Assembly (NCBI RefSeq): GCF_024753245.1
Contig: NZ_JANUGX010000014.1
Location: 1-64,000, forward strand
DNA length: 64,000 nucleotides
Origin: Massilia norwichensis
GTDB taxonomy: Bacteria; Pseudomonadota; Gammaproteobacteria; Burkholderiales; Burkholderiaceae_D
Reading direction: 5' to 3'
Part shown: positions 8,492 to 19,335 of the stretch, one piece after another
How the letters are laid out: every line of letters starts with the position of its first letter
Numbering within the stretch: the stretch's first letter is position 1
The notes under the pieces: generated by a model
Seen by the model: only the letters and a program-made list of their open reading frames with translations
Told to the model about the DNA's origin: nothing
Database searches by the model: none
Position numbers and translations under genes: made by a program

Positions 8492-8580
8492 GTTCCCGCC
8501 TGCGCGGGAACGACGGGGGAAGCGCGGGAACGACGGGGGAAGCGCGGAAACGACGGGGGTGCGCGGAGACGACGACGGTG
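8492..8580. repeat. REP-like palindrome with 20-bp tandem repeats
   Basis: The palindrome GTTCCCGCCTGCGCGGGAAC (8492-8511) is preceded by ACTTGG. From 8501 its right arm is repeated in tandem with a 20-bp period: TGCGCGGGAACGACGGGGGA, two further copies with few changes, and a fourth decayed one. The repeat lies between uvrC and pgsA. The same palindrome family occurs at 43.66, 57.87-57.95 and 59.83-59.91 kb. Confidence 0.85.
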
Positions 8581-8584
8581 ACGC

Positions 8585-10720
8585 TCAGTGCAACTGCCGA
8601 TAAATCTCTTCGGCCAGCGTGCTCGAAATGCCTTCCACCGACATCAGGTCCTCGACGCTGGCGTCGATTACCCCGCGCAGGCCGCCGAAGCGTGCCAGCA
8701 GCTTCTGGCGGCGCTTGGCGCCGATGCCCTCGATCTCTTCCAGGCGCGAGGCCTGGCGGGCCTTGGCGCGCTTGGCGCGCATGCCGGTGATGGCGAAGCG
8801 GTGCGCTTCGTCGCGGATCATCGCCACCAGCATCAGCGCCGCCGATTCCTTGCCCAGCTCCTGCGGGTCGCGGCCGTCGGCGAAGATCAGGGTTTCGAGA
8901 CCGACCCGGCGCCCCTCCCCTTTCGCCACGCCGACGATATTGCTGACGTCCAGCCCCAGCTCGGAGAACACCTGGCGCGCCATCTCGACCTGGCCCTTGC
9001 CGCCGTCGATCAGGGCGATGTCCGGCATCACGCCTTCGCCGCCGGCGACCTTCTCGTAGCGCCGCATCAGCACCTGGCGCATCGCGGCGTAGTCGTCGCC
9101 GGGCGTGATGTCGTTGATGTTGTAGCGGCGGTATTCGCCGTTCTGCATCTGGTGGTGGTGGAACACCACGCAGGATGCCTGGGTCGCCTCGCCGGCCGTG
9201 TGGCTGATGTCGAAGCACTCGATGCGCAGCGCGTCGAGGTCTTCGGTGTCCAGGCCCAGCACGTCGGCCAGCGCACGCGTGCGCGCCTGCTGCGAGCCCT
9301 GCTCGGACAGCAGGCGTGCCAGCGAGATCTCGGCGCCCTTCTGCGCCAGCTCCAGCCACTGGCGGCGCTGGCCCTGCGGCTGGAACACCAGGTTGATGCG
9401 GTGCCCGCACTGCTCGGTCAGCGCGTTGATCAGCTCCGGCATGTCGAAGAAGGTGTTCAGGATGAAGGTGCCGGGGATGAACTTGTCGCCGTAGTGCTGG
9501 GCCAGGAAGGCGGCCAGCACCTCGACTTCGATCGGGCTCTCCTCCAGTGCTTCGCCGACCTGGGTCGGGAAATAGGCGCGGTCGCCCAGGTGGCGGCCAC
9601 CGCGCACCATCGCCAGGTTGACGCAGGCGCGGCCGCCCTGCACCACCACCGCGATGATGTCGACGTCGGCATCGCCGACCGTCTCCATGCTCTGCGCGTG
9701 CAGCACCTTGGACAGCGCCTGGATCTGGTTGCGCACCGCTGCCGCCTGCTCGAACTTCAGGTTCTCGGCGTAGGCCAGCATCTTTTTTTCCAGGTCTTCC
9801 AGCACCTCGGTCTGGCGGCCGCGTAAAAACTTTGCGGCGTTGTCGACGTCGCGCTTGTAGTCCTCGGGCGCGATCAGGTCCACGCATGGGCCGCTGCAGC
9901 GGCCGATCTGGTGCAGCAGGCAGGGCCGCGTGCGATTGTGGAACACGCTGTCTTCGCAGGTGCGCAGCTTGAATACCTTCTGCAGCAGCTGCATCGATTC
10001 CTTGACCGCCCAGGCGCTCGGGAAAGGCCCGAAGTACTGGTTCTTCTTGTCCAGCGCGCCGCGGTAATAGGCCATGCGCGGGGCGTCGCCACCGGTGATC
10101 TTCAGGTAGGGATAGGACTTGTCGTCCCTGAACAGGATGTTGTAGCGCGGCTTGAGGGTCTTGATCAGGTTGTTTTCCAGGATCAGGGCCTCGGCCTCGC
10201 TGTGCGTGACGGTGGTCTCCAGGCGTGCGATCTGCGAGACCATCATCGCGATGCGCGGGCTCGACAGATTTTTCTGGAAGTAGCTCGACACGCGGTTCTT
10301 CAGGTTGCGCGCCTTGCCGACGTACAGGACCTTGTCCTCGGCGTCGAAGTAGCGGTAGACGCCCGGCAGGCCGGGCAGCTTGGCGACCGTCGCCAGCACC
10401 TGCTCGCGCACTTCGACGCCCGGCTTGCTGCCGAGAGCATCCTTGGTAATCGTCGCGTTGAGCTCTTCCTTCATGGCTTGCCAGGCGTCCGGACGGGCGC
10501 GCGGCGAGCCCTCGGGCTGGCCTTCGGCCTTGGCCCGGTTCTTGGCGGCGCGGGCGCGCTTGCTCGGCTCCTCGTGCGGCAGGACCGGCATCGCGGCGCC
10601 ACCGGCGGCCACATACGCGGCCGGGGCCTCGTGGACTTCCGGCGCGGCCGGCGCAGCGGGGACTTCAGGCACTGCCGGGACGTCCGGCAGCTGCTCATTT
10701 GATCGAACTTCCTTGGTCAC
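8585..10720 (-). CDS. uvrC: Excinuclease ABC subunit C
   Basis: UvrC makes both incisions during nucleotide excision repair, together with UvrA and UvrB. The GIY-YIG-like N-terminal nuclease begins around residue 115 (GLPGVYRYF, then [13 protein letters not shown]). The UvrBC-interacting region, the RNase H-like nuclease ([12 protein letters not shown]) and the C-terminal helix-hairpin-helix pair ([22 protein letters not shown]) follow. The unusual part is an Ala/Pro/Glu-rich and then basic extension of about 105 residues before the nuclease (711 residues here against about 610 in E. coli). A start near residue 83 (MKEELNAT) would remove most of it. Confidence 0.95.
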   Translation of the reverse strand: MTKEVRSNEQLPDVPAVPEVPAAPAAPEVHEAPAAYVAAGGAAMPVLPHEEPSKRARAAKNRAKAEGQPEGSPRARPDAWQAMKEELNATITKDALGSKPGVEVREQVLATVAKLPGLPGVYRYFDAEDKVLYVGKARNLKNRVSSYFQKNLSSPRIAMMVSQIARLETTVTHSEAEALILENNLIKTLKPRYNILFRDDKSYPYLKITGGDAPRMAYYRGALDKKNQYFGPFPSAWAVKESMQLLQKVFKLRTCEDSVFHNRTRPCLLHQIGRCSGPCVDLIAPEDYKRDVDNAAKFLRGRQTEVLEDLEKKMLAYAENLKFEQAAAVRNQIQALSKVLHAQSMETVGDADVDIIAVVVQGGRACVNLAMVRGGRHLGDRAYFPTQVGEALEESPIEVEVLAAFLAQHYGDKFIPGTFILNTFFDMPELINALTEQCGHRINLVFQPQGQRRQWLELAQKGAEISLARLLSEQGSQQARTRALADVLGLDTEDLDALRIECFDISHTAGEATQASCVVFHHHQMQNGEYRRYNINDITPGDDYAAMRQVLMRRYEKVAGGEGVMPDIALIDGGKGQVEMARQVFSELGLDVSNIVGVAKGEGRRVGLETLIFADGRDPQELGKESAALMLVAMIRDEAHRFAITGMRAKRAKARQASRLEEIEGIGAKRRQKLLARFGGLRGVIDASVEDLMSVEGISSTLAEEIYRQLH

Positions 10721-10745
10721 TTGGGTCCTACTCGTTGGAGGGGTG

Positions 10746-11144
10746 TTATGCCGGCGCCTGGGTCACGACCACGAAGGCGACGCCGTAGTCGGCTTCATCG
10801 CTGATCGTCACCTGCGCCGTGAGACGGTGTTCGCGCATGAATTCTTCGAGCGCGCCGCTGCAGACGATGATGGGTTTGCCGCCGGGGGCATTGACTATTT
10901 CAGCCGAGCGCCAGGTCATGGGCATGCGCATGCCCAGCCCGATCGCCTTCGAGAACGCCTCCTTGGCCGAAAAACGCGTGGCCAGGAAGCGCAGCCCGCG
11001 CACCTCGTTCTTGGCGCGGCGGGCAAGGTATTTCTGCATTTCCTGCGGTCCGAGGATCTTCTCGGCGAAGCGTTCGCCGTTGCGCGCGAGGGCAGCCTCG
11101 ACGCGCGAGATCTGGACGATGTCGGTGCCGATCCCGTAGATCAT
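10746..11144 (-). CDS. acpS: Holo-[acyl-carrier-protein] synthase
   Basis: Transfers phosphopantetheine from CoA to the serine of AcpP, whose gene lies at 23.8 kb. 132 residues with the AcpS signatures: the N-terminal [16 protein letters not shown] carries the Mg-binding Asp, and [12 protein letters not shown] carries the Glu/Lys motif. It belongs to the lepA-to-acpS series on the minus strand, 12 nt after pdxJ. Confidence 0.95.
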   Translation of the reverse strand: MIYGIGTDIVQISRVEAALARNGERFAEKILGPQEMQKYLARRAKNEVRGLRFLATRFSAKEAFSKAIGLGMRMPMTWRSAEIVNAPGGKPIIVCSGALEEFMREHRLTAQVTISDEADYGVAFVVVTQAPA

Positions 11145-11156
11145 GCGCGCCCCTTC

Positions 11157-11942
11157 TCAGGTCTCCGCCGACGGATTGCCGAGCGCAACGCCGAGGCGGG
11201 CATCGACCATGATCGCCTTCATCTCGCGCACCGCATGCTCCCAGCCGACGAACAGCGCGTGCGCGACGATCGCGTGGCCGATGTTCAGCTCGTGGATTTC
11301 GGGGATGGCGGCGATCGGCTGCACGTTGGTGTAGTGCAGGCCGTGGCCGGCATTCACGCGCAGGCCGTGCTTGACGCCGGCGCGCACGCCCAGCTTGATG
11401 CGGGCCAGTTCGCGCGCGATTTCTTCCTCGTCCTCGGCTTCGGCATAGCGGCCGGTGTGCAGTTCGATCACCGGCGCGCCGACCGCGGCGGCGGCGGCGA
11501 TCTGCTGCTCGTCGGCGTCGATGAACAGCGAGACGCGGATGCCCTCGCCCGCCAGCTGCCTGACCGCGGCCTCGACCTCCTTGTAGTAGCGGATCACGTC
11601 CAGGCCGCCCTCGGTGGTGACCTCTTCGCGGCGCTCCGGCACGAGGCAGACGTCCTGCGGCCGCACCTGGCAGGCGAAGTCGATCATCTCCCGGGTGACG
11701 GCGGCCTCGAGGTTCATGCGCGTCAGCAGCTGCGGACGCAGGGCCAGCACGTCGGCATCCTTGATGTGGCGGCGGTCTTCGCGCAGGTGCAGCGTGATCA
11801 GGTCGGCGCCGGCCTGCTCGGCCAGCAGCGCGGCGCGCAGCGGGTCCGGATACACGGTACCGCGCGCATTGCGGACGGTGGCGACGTGGTCGATGTTGAC
11901 GCCCAGGTCGATGACCGGGCCGGTTGGGTGCAGGAAGCTCAT
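11157..11942 (-). CDS. pdxJ: Pyridoxine 5'-phosphate synthase
   Basis: Condenses 1-deoxyxylulose 5-phosphate with 3-amino-2-oxopropyl phosphate in the last ring-forming step of de novo vitamin B6 synthesis. 261 residues, TIM-barrel type. Visible family motifs are [16 protein letters not shown] at the N-terminus, [25 protein letters not shown] and [12 protein letters not shown]. It lies 14 nt downstream of recO and just upstream of acpS, the classic pdxJ-acpS pair. Confidence 0.95.
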   Translation of the reverse strand: MSFLHPTGPVIDLGVNIDHVATVRNARGTVYPDPLRAALLAEQAGADLITLHLREDRRHIKDADVLALRPQLLTRMNLEAAVTREMIDFACQVRPQDVCLVPERREEVTTEGGLDVIRYYKEVEAAVRQLAGEGIRVSLFIDADEQQIAAAAAVGAPVIELHTGRYAEAEDEEEIARELARIKLGVRAGVKHGLRVNAGHGLHYTNVQPIAAIPEIHELNIGHAIVAHALFVGWEHAVREMKAIMVDARLGVALGNPSAET

Positions 11943-11956
11943 AGTGTTCTTTTTGT

Positions 11957-12916
11957 TTACAGCTGCATTAAGTCAAGCAAAATCTGGCGCGTATTCAGCG
12001 GCGCGCCGCCCAGGTGGTAGGCCAGCAGGAAGCGCATCAGCTGCTTGCTTTGCGCCTGGGTCTGCGGGTCGCCATAGTGTTCGTTTTCCATGTCGATCAG
12101 GGTCTTGCCGGACACCACAGGCCAGGTATCCGCCGCCTGCGCCCTGCGCGCACCGCGCTCCGGATCGACGACATACATGCCGTCCGGCTCGACCCGCGCG
12201 CGGGTACCGGTGTCGCGCACGAGATTGGCGGCAACCCCGGTCTCTTTAAGTAGGGCCAGTTCGAACTTTCGCAAGACGATCTGCGCAGGTTCATTGTGCG
12301 CCAATTCGTTGAGCGTCGCCACGTAGTGGTCGAACAGCTTCGGGTGCGGGTCGTCGCGCGCCAGCAGCTTGACCAGCAGTTCGTTCAGGTAGAACCCGCA
12401 CAGCAGCGCGGTCTTTTCGATCGGCAGCATGCCGCCGACCCAATCGGCGTCGATCAGGGTGCGCAGCTCGGACTTGCCGGAAAAGGAGATCGACAGCGGC
12501 TGGAACGTCTGCAGCACCCCGCGCAGTTTCGACAGCGGCCGCTTGGCGCCCTTCGCCACCACGCCGATGCGCCCATGGTCGCGCGTGAACATGTCGACGA
12601 TGAGGCTGGTTTCCTTGTAGGGATAGCTGTGCAGCACGAAGCCGGGCTGGCCCAGCACCCGGGTGTCGCGCGCCGGGGTGCGGCGGCGTGCTTCGGGCTT
12701 GGCTGGCTGGACGGGCGCGGGCGGGCGCGCAGGCACCGGCGCATGCGCCGGTGCGGGTGCGGGCGCCGGTGCGGGCACGGATGCCGGCTCGGGCACCGGA
12801 TTCGGCAGCGGCGCAGGCGGCAGTGGCGCCGCAGCGGCGGACCGTACGACATAAGGCGCGGCTGCTTCCTGTGCCTCGTCCGGGCGCTCCTTGCTTTGCT
12901 CGTCCTGGCCGGCCAT
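11957..12916 (-). CDS. recO: DNA repair protein RecO with Ala/Pro-rich N-terminal extension
   Basis: RecO helps load RecA onto SSB-coated DNA in the RecFOR pathway. The recognisable protein begins near residue 86 ([19 protein letters not shown]), the OB-fold start found in RecO. The C-terminal helical part contains [11 protein letters not shown] and ends [10 protein letters not shown]. The first 85 residues are low-complexity Ala/Pro (repeated PAPAP and PVPARPP), probably a disordered linker. The family is usually about 240-250 residues; this one has 319. No ATG near residue 86 would give a normal-length protein. It lies between era and pdxJ. Confidence 0.9.
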   Translation of the reverse strand: MAGQDEQSKERPDEAQEAAAPYVVRSAAAAPLPPAPLPNPVPEPASVPAPAPAPAPAHAPVPARPPAPVQPAKPEARRRTPARDTRVLGQPGFVLHSYPYKETSLIVDMFTRDHGRIGVVAKGAKRPLSKLRGVLQTFQPLSISFSGKSELRTLIDADWVGGMLPIEKTALLCGFYLNELLVKLLARDDPHPKLFDHYVATLNELAHNEPAQIVLRKFELALLKETGVAANLVRDTGTRARVEPDGMYVVDPERGARRAQAADTWPVVSGKTLIDMENEHYGDPQTQAQSKQLMRFLLAYHLGGAPLNTRQILLDLMQL

Positions 12917-12932
12917 GTGGCGGGAGACTGGC

Positions 12933-13856
<924 letters not shown>

Positions 13857-13878
13857 GCGGGTGTTTCCTGTAGATTCA

Positions 13879-14670
13879 TTAATGCGGGCGCTCGCCCTGG
13901 TTGCCGGCCTGGTCGGCGCTTTGGTCGGTCGCGATACCGGCCAGCTTCAGCTGGGCCGAGCGCGGGCGGCTCTTGCGGGCGCCGCCGGGGTTCTTCTGCA
14001 CCGCCTGTTCGGCGACGTCGAGGGCCAGGCGCGCGGCCGCCTGCTCGCCGGCACGGCGGCTGCCGCCGCGGCCAAACACCTGGATGCCGAGCTTGGGCAC
14101 CAGGCACTCGATCTCGAATTCCTGGCTGTGCGCGGCGCCATGGGTCGCCACCACGTTGTAGGTCGGCAGCGAGATCTTCTTGGCCTGCAGGAATTCCTGC
14201 AGCAGGGTCTTGGCATCCTTGCCGAGGGTGCGCGGGTCGACCGAATCCAATAGCGGGATGTAGAAGGCGCGGATCACGTCGCGCGCGCTGTCGAAGCCGC
14301 TGTCCAGGAAGATCGCGCCCAGCAGGGCTTCCAGCGTGTCGGCCAGGATCGACGGGCGGCGGAAACCGCCCGACTTCAGCTCGCCCTCGCCCAGGCGCAG
14401 GAACTGCGACAGCTCGAGCTTCTGGGCGATTTCGTACAGGGTCTGCTGCTTGACGAGGTTGGCGCGCAGGCGCGACAGGTCGCCTTCGGCCAGGTCCTTG
14501 AAGCGCTCGTACAGCACCGAGGCGACCACGCAGTTGAGGATCGAATCTCCAAGGAACTCCAGGCGTTCGTTATGCAGACTGCTGTGGCTACGGTGGGTCA
14601 GCGCCTGTTGTAGCAGGCTGGGGTCCCGGAACGTATGACCGAGGCGCGTTTGCAATAACTGAAGATTCAT
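13879..14670 (-). CDS. rnc: Ribonuclease III
   Basis: Double-strand-specific endonuclease that processes the rRNA precursor. The catalytic signature [13 protein letters not shown] (about residues 37-49) is intact, and the second acidic cluster is in [16 protein letters not shown] dsRNA-binding domain follows ([14 protein letters not shown] region, then [15 protein letters not shown]). The tail after the dsRBD is somewhat long and basic (263 residues against 226 in E. coli). It lies between the DUF4845 gene and era. Confidence 0.97.
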   Translation of the reverse strand: MNLQLLQTRLGHTFRDPSLLQQALTHRSHSSLHNERLEFLGDSILNCVVASVLYERFKDLAEGDLSRLRANLVKQQTLYEIAQKLELSQFLRLGEGELKSGGFRRPSILADTLEALLGAIFLDSGFDSARDVIRAFYIPLLDSVDPRTLGKDAKTLLQEFLQAKKISLPTYNVVATHGAAHSQEFEIECLVPKLGIQVFGRGGSRRAGEQAAARLALDVAEQAVQKNPGGARKSRPRSAQLKLAGIATDQSADQAGNQGERPH

Positions 14671-14697
14671 TGTCGTTTCATTGTGTTACGCGGCAGC

Positions 14698-15096
14698 TTA
14701 TTTGGCTGCCGTACCATCCTTTGCAGCCACCGCGCCGCTCGGGTCGGTGGTACCGGCAAAGTCGATCAGCAGGCTGACGTTGCCTGCCACCGGAATGCGC
14801 TTTTCGTAGGCGAAGCTGACTTCAGCCTGGCCGTTGTCGCGGGTGATCACGAGGTCCGTCGGCGCGATCGCCGTGATGTTGTTGACCTCGGCGTTGCGGA
14901 CGAAAGCCTGCTGGATCTCGCGGGTACCGGGGCCGGCCGCCTTGGCCGCCGCGATGCCGTTCTTGATCGAGCGGTACTCGGCCCAGGCCGGGAAGATCTT
15001 CATCGCCATCACAGCGATGAAACCCAGCACGATCAACACCACGATCAGGCCGGACAAGGAAAAACCGGCCTCCCTGTGCATCTTTACTTGTCGCAT
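14698..15096 (-). CDS. DUF4845 family protein
   Basis: 132 residues. A pilin-like N-terminus (EAGFSLSGLIVVLIVLGFIAVMAMKIFPAW) gives one membrane segment near residues 10-35, followed by a small extracytoplasmic domain. DUF4845 genes commonly sit between lepB and rnc in betaproteobacteria, exactly as here, with 17 nt to lepB. Function unknown; the start resembles type IV pilin-like anchors but lacks a convincing prepilin peptidase site. Confidence 0.9.
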   Translation of the reverse strand: MRQVKMHREAGFSLSGLIVVLIVLGFIAVMAMKIFPAWAEYRSIKNGIAAAKAAGPGTREIQQAFVRNAEVNNITAIAPTDLVITRDNGQAEVSFAYEKRIPVAGNVSLLIDFAGTTDPSGAVAAKDGTAAK

Positions 15097-15113
15097 CTGC
15101 GCCCCCGAAAGAA

Positions 15114-16031
15114 TCAGTGGATACCGCCGATGCGCTTCAGGTTGCTGAAGTTCATCCAGACAAACACAGCCTTGCCGACGATGTTCTGGTCGGGCACGAA
15201 GCCCCAGTAGCGGCTGTCTGCGCTGTTGTCGCGGTTATCGCCCATCATGAAATAATTGCCCTCCGGTACGATACAGGTAAATTTATCGTAGGAATAGGTG
15301 CAATTCTCGTGATGCGGGAAGTCCGGATCGACCGCAGCGAGGTTGATCGTGCGCTGCCCGTCCATGTTCAGGATACGGTGCGGCGCGTTCGACAGCTTCT
15401 CCACGAACTGCTTGTGGTACACCGGGCGCTCGTCGTCGAGGTAGTCGTCCATCGGTTCGTACTGGACCGGCACACCGTTCACGGTCAGGCGCTTGTTCTC
15501 GTAGGTGATTTTATCACCGGGCACGCCGATGACGCGCTTGATGTAGTCCTGGCTCATGTCCTTCGGGTACTTGAAGACCATGACGTCGCCGCGCTGCGGG
15601 TTGGCGACGTCGATGATTTTCTTGTTGATCACCGGCAGGCGGATGCCGTAGTCGAACTTGTTCACCAGGATCAGGTCGCCCACCAGCAGGGTCGGCACCA
15701 TCGACGAGGATGGGATCTTGAACGGCTCGAACAGGAAGGAACGCAGGAAGAATACCAGCGCGATGACCGGGAAGAAGCTGCCCGAGTACTCGACCCAGGT
15801 CGGCTGGCGCAGGATCGAGGCTTCCAGTGCGGCGCGGTTGCCGTTGTCGACCTTGATGCCGTCCGCGGTCAGCTTCGAGCGGTGGGCGTCGTACTCGGCC
15901 AGGGCGGCGTCGGCACGGGCGCGGCGCTGCTTGGAGAGCACGAACAGGTCCAGGAACCAGATGATGCCCGTGACCACCATCGCCACGAAGAGGATTAGCG
16001 CAAAATTGCCGAGGATCGGTTGCAGATTCAT
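15114..16031 (-). CDS. lepB: Signal peptidase I
   Basis: Membrane protease that removes signal peptides from exported proteins. 305 residues with two N-terminal membrane segments (about 8-32 and 83-100). The catalytic serine is in IPSSSMVPTL (Ser110) and the general-base lysine in DYIKRVIGVPGDK (Lys165). The C-terminal box GDNRDNSADSRYWGFV is intact. It is 23 nt downstream of lepA, the usual lepA-lepB operon. Confidence 0.97.
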   Translation of the reverse strand: MNLQPILGNFALILFVAMVVTGIIWFLDLFVLSKQRRARADAALAEYDAHRSKLTADGIKVDNGNRAALEASILRQPTWVEYSGSFFPVIALVFFLRSFLFEPFKIPSSSMVPTLLVGDLILVNKFDYGIRLPVINKKIIDVANPQRGDVMVFKYPKDMSQDYIKRVIGVPGDKITYENKRLTVNGVPVQYEPMDDYLDDERPVYHKQFVEKLSNAPHRILNMDGQRTINLAAVDPDFPHHENCTYSYDKFTCIVPEGNYFMMGDNRDNSADSRYWGFVPDQNIVGKAVFVWMNFSNLKRIGGIH

Positions 16032-16054
16032 CGCTTGTTATTCTTCCCGTATTC

Positions 16055-17854
16055 TTATTTCTCTTCCACCTGCAGGATGGCCAGGAAGGCTTCCTGCGGG
16101 ATCTCCACCGAGCCGACCTGCTTCATGCGCTTCTTGCCGGCCTTCTGCTTTTCCAGCAGCTTCTTCTTACGCGAAACGTCGCCGCCGTAGCACTTGGCCA
16201 GGACGTTCTTGCGCAGCGCCTTGACGTTTTCGCGCGAGATGATGGTCGCGCCGATCGCGGCCTGGATCGCCACGTCGAACATCTGGCGCGGAATCAGTTC
16301 GCGCATCTTGGCCGCCACCTGGCGTCCGCGGTAAGGGGCGTTGGCACGGTGCACGATGATCGCCAGCGCATCGACCTTCTCGCTGTTGATCAGCATGTCG
16401 ACCTTCACCACGTCGGCGGCGCGGTTTTCCTTGAACTCGTAGTCCATCGACGCGTAGCCGCGCGAGGTCGACTTCAGGCGGTCGAAGAAGTCCAGCACGA
16501 TCTCGGCCATCGGGATCTCGTAGTGCAGCTTGACCTGGCGGCCGTGGTAGGCCATGTCCATCTGGATGCCGCGCTTGCCGTTACACAGGGTCATCACCGC
16601 GCCCACGTACTCTTGCGGCATGTACAGGTTGACGTCGACGATCGGCTCGCGCACTTCGTTGATCTTCGACGGTTCCGGCATCTTGGACGGGTTGTCGACG
16701 CGGACGATGCTGCCGTCGCGCATCTCGACCTCGTAGACCACGGTCGGCGCGGTGGTGATCAGGTCCATGTCGAATTCGCGCTCCAGGCGCTCCTGCACGA
16801 TCTCCATGTGCAGCAGGCCCAGGAAGCCGCAGCGGAAGCCGAAGCCCAGCGCCTGCGAAACTTCCGGCTCGTACATCAGGGCGGCGTCGTTCAGCTTCAG
16901 CTTTTCCAGCGAGTCGCGCAGCGCGTCGTACTGGTTGGCCTCGACCGGGAACAGGCCGGCGAACACCTGCGGCTGGACTTCCTTGAAGCCCGGCAGCGGC
17001 GCCGGCGCCGGCTTGGCCGCGTGGGTCACGGTGTCGCCCACCTTGGCGGCGGTCAGTTCCTTGATGCCGGCGATGATGAAGCCCACCTGGCCGGCCTTCA
17101 GCTCCGGCAGCGAGACCGAGCGCGGCGTGAAGATGCCGATGTTCTCGACCAGGTTCACCGACTCGGTCGCCATCAGCAGGATCTTTTCTTTCGGGCGCAG
17201 GGTGCCGTTGACCACGCGCACCAGCATGACCACGCCCACATACGGGTCGTACCAGGAGTCGACGATCAGGGCCTGCAGCGGCGCATCCGGGTCGCCCTCG
17301 GGCGGCGGCACCTTGGCGATCAGGGTCTCCAGCACGTCTTCCACGCCCAGGCCGGTCTTGGCCGAGCAGACCGTGGCGTCGCTGGCGTCGATGCCGATCA
17401 CGTCCTCGATCTCTTTCTTGGCGTTGTCCGGATCGGCGTGCGGCAGGTCGATCTTGTTCAGGATCGGCACCACTTCCACGCCCAGGTCGAGCGCGGTATA
17501 GCAGTTGGCGACCGTCTGTGCCTCCACACCCTGGCTCGCATCGACCACCAGCAGCGCGCCTTCGCAGGCCGACAGCGAACGCGAGACTTCGTAGGAGAAG
17601 TCGACGTGGCCTGGGGTGTCGATCAGGTTCAGGTTATAGGTCTGGCCGTCGCGCGCCTTGTACTGCAGCGCGGCAGTCTGGGCCTTGATGGTGATGCCGC
17701 GCTCGCGCTCCAGGTCCATCGAGTCGAGCACCTGCGCGTCCATTTCGCGGTCCGACAGGCCACCGCACAGCTGAATGATGCGGTCCGCCAGCGTCGATTT
17801 ACCGTGGTCGATGTGGGCGATGATGGAAAAGTTACGTATGTTTTTCATTAACAA
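16055..17854 (-). CDS. lepA: Elongation factor 4 (LepA)
   Basis: 599-residue ribosome-associated GTPase of the EF-G family. G1 [10 protein letters not shown]3 DTPGHVDF and G4 NKIDLP are intact. The LepA-specific C-terminal domain ends with [18 protein letters not shown]. The gene heads the lepA-lepB-DUF4845-rnc-era-recO-pdxJ-acpS series on the minus strand. A divergent plus-strand gene begins 181 bp away, so the promoter should lie between 17855 and 18035. Confidence 0.97.
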   Translation of the reverse strand: MLMKNIRNFSIIAHIDHGKSTLADRIIQLCGGLSDREMDAQVLDSMDLERERGITIKAQTAALQYKARDGQTYNLNLIDTPGHVDFSYEVSRSLSACEGALLVVDASQGVEAQTVANCYTALDLGVEVVPILNKIDLPHADPDNAKKEIEDVIGIDASDATVCSAKTGLGVEDVLETLIAKVPPPEGDPDAPLQALIVDSWYDPYVGVVMLVRVVNGTLRPKEKILLMATESVNLVENIGIFTPRSVSLPELKAGQVGFIIAGIKELTAAKVGDTVTHAAKPAPAPLPGFKEVQPQVFAGLFPVEANQYDALRDSLEKLKLNDAALMYEPEVSQALGFGFRCGFLGLLHMEIVQERLEREFDMDLITTAPTVVYEVEMRDGSIVRVDNPSKMPEPSKINEVREPIVDVNLYMPQEYVGAVMTLCNGKRGIQMDMAYHGRQVKLHYEIPMAEIVLDFFDRLKSTSRGYASMDYEFKENRAADVVKVDMLINSEKVDALAIIVHRANAPYRGRQVAAKMRELIPRQMFDVAIQAAIGATIISRENVKALRKNVLAKCYGGDVSRKKKLLEKQKAGKKRMKQVGSVEIPQEAFLAILQVEEK

Positions 17855-18035
17855 AATTCAAAACCAAAAGAGCGGCAGGCGGTATCGCGAGTGCGCTGGG
17901 GTGCCGGGAAAATCCAAACCCTGCATTTTACCGGATTTCAGGTCAGAAAGCCCGGATTGCCTACCATCAAGTATTTATCGACATGGCCGATAAGCATGCA
18001 AGACCTATAAGTTCATCACATGCAAAGCGCCGACC

Positions 18036-19010
18036 ATGATTATCGCCCCTGACCCGCAAGCCTGGAAAGCACGCCAGCGCCTGCCGCTCCACGAACGCAT
18101 CCTGGCGCTGCCGCCCGAGGTCTGCGACCTGGTGCGGCAGGTGAACCTCGCATCGAATCTGGACGCGCTGCCGGTGCCGGTGGCGCCGACCCCTGCCCTG
18201 CGCCGCGAGCTGGGCGATGCCATCGCCGGCATGCCAGCCGTGGTGCGCGGCCTGGTCGACCCGCTGCTGCTTGGCGTCTGCCTGGGCCATGGCCTGGGCT
18301 CCTCGGGCATCACCGACATCGTCGCCGATGCCGAAGGGCGGATCCTGGGCTGCGTGGTGCTGCTCGACATCGGCATGCTGGGGCCGCATGGGGCGAATTC
18401 CTGGGCCAGCTGGAAGGAAAACCTGCCCTTCCTGCCGGACGGCGACTTTACGCTGTCGGCGACGATCGCCACGCCCGCGCAGGACACGCGCAGCGGTGCC
18501 ATGCAGTACCTGCTGCTGCACGAGTTCGGGCATGTCTTGAGCGCTGGCTATTCCTTCCTGCCGGCCTGGTGGGCGCCGGTGCCGGACCAGGCTTTCGCCT
18601 GGCTGGACCTGAGCTGGGGCGTGGATGCGGATGGACGCTTCCTGCCTTTATCCGGGTCCGATTTCGAACTGCGCGGCATGGTGGATTTTTACGGCAAGCA
18701 CAAGCTGGACGGCGATGCATTGGTCACCGCCTGCGCCGGCCTCGAACAAAGCGATTTTTCCAGCCTGTACGGCGCCACCAATCCCTACGACGACTTCGCG
18801 GAATGCTTCGCCAGCTATGTGCATGGCGAGCTGCTGGGCAAACCGCAGGTGCTCGAAGTGCTGGCCGGCGGCCAGGCGGTGGCGCAGCTGGAACATTTCT
18901 GGCGCAGCCCGCGCAGCCTGGCGAAGCGGCGTTTCATGGAACTGCTGCTGGATGTGGAAGCGGAGTTGACATCCGAAGCCGGCAGCGTGCCGGAGGCGCT
19001 GGCGGCCTGA
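18036..19010 (+). CDS. Predicted zinc metallopeptidase-like protein (HEFGH)
   Basis: 324 residues, no signal peptide, so cytoplasmic. An HEFGH motif lies at residues 162-166 in YLLLHEFGHVL, and a likely third zinc ligand is Glu256 in NPYDDFAECFASY. This matches gluzincin-type spacing, with the glutamate well downstream. The rest is not recognised. The aromatic WASWKENLPF and the D-x-Y-G-x-T-N-P-Y-D-D-F-A-E segment look conserved. It stands alone, divergent from lepA and convergent with the glutaredoxin-like gene. Substrate unknown. Confidence 0.7.
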   Translation: MIIAPDPQAWKARQRLPLHERILALPPEVCDLVRQVNLASNLDALPVPVAPTPALRRELGDAIAGMPAVVRGLVDPLLLGVCLGHGLGSSGITDIVADAEGRILGCVVLLDIGMLGPHGANSWASWKENLPFLPDGDFTLSATIATPAQDTRSGAMQYLLLHEFGHVLSAGYSFLPAWWAPVPDQAFAWLDLSWGVDADGRFLPLSGSDFELRGMVDFYGKHKLDGDALVTACAGLEQSDFSSLYGATNPYDDFAECFASYVHGELLGKPQVLEVLAGGQAVAQLEHFWRSPRSLAKRRFMELLLDVEAELTSEAGSVPEALAA

Positions 19011-19035
19011 GTTCGCTTCGGAGCGCGCTCAGGGC

Positions 19036-19326
19036 TCAGGCCGGCTGTTCGAGGCCGAGGTGGCGCCGCAGCGCGGCCTCGTCGAAGAAATAGTGGCACA
19101 GTTCGGGCGCGTTCAGATCCTCGCCGAACAGCACCGGCACCAGCTCGTCGAAGCGCGCCACCAGGCTCGGGTCCGGGCTCGCATCGATGTCGACCACATC
19201 CACGCTGAAGGGCAGCCCTTCGCGCGCCATGAAATGGCGCAGGGCTGCCAGCATGTCTTCGCACAGGTGGCACCAGCTGCGCGAATAGAGCGTGAACTGC
19301 GGAGTGAAGCGAAGCGGCCGGCTCAT
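19036..19326 (-). CDS. Glutaredoxin family protein
   Basis: 96 residues of the DUF836/glutaredoxin-like type. A thioredoxin-fold N-terminus FTLYSRSWCHLCEDML carries a C-x-x-C redox pair (CHLC), then VDVVDIDASPDP and VPVLFGEDLN. It follows degP by 9 nt on the same strand. That position between the rpoE-degP genes and lepA is common in betaproteobacteria and suggests a role in envelope or oxidative stress. The redox partner is unknown. Confidence 0.9.
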   Translation of the reverse strand: MSRPLRFTPQFTLYSRSWCHLCEDMLAALRHFMAREGLPFSVDVVDIDASPDPSLVARFDELVPVLFGEDLNAPELCHYFFDEAALRRHLGLEQPA

Positions 19327-19335
19327 TTGCTGCGC

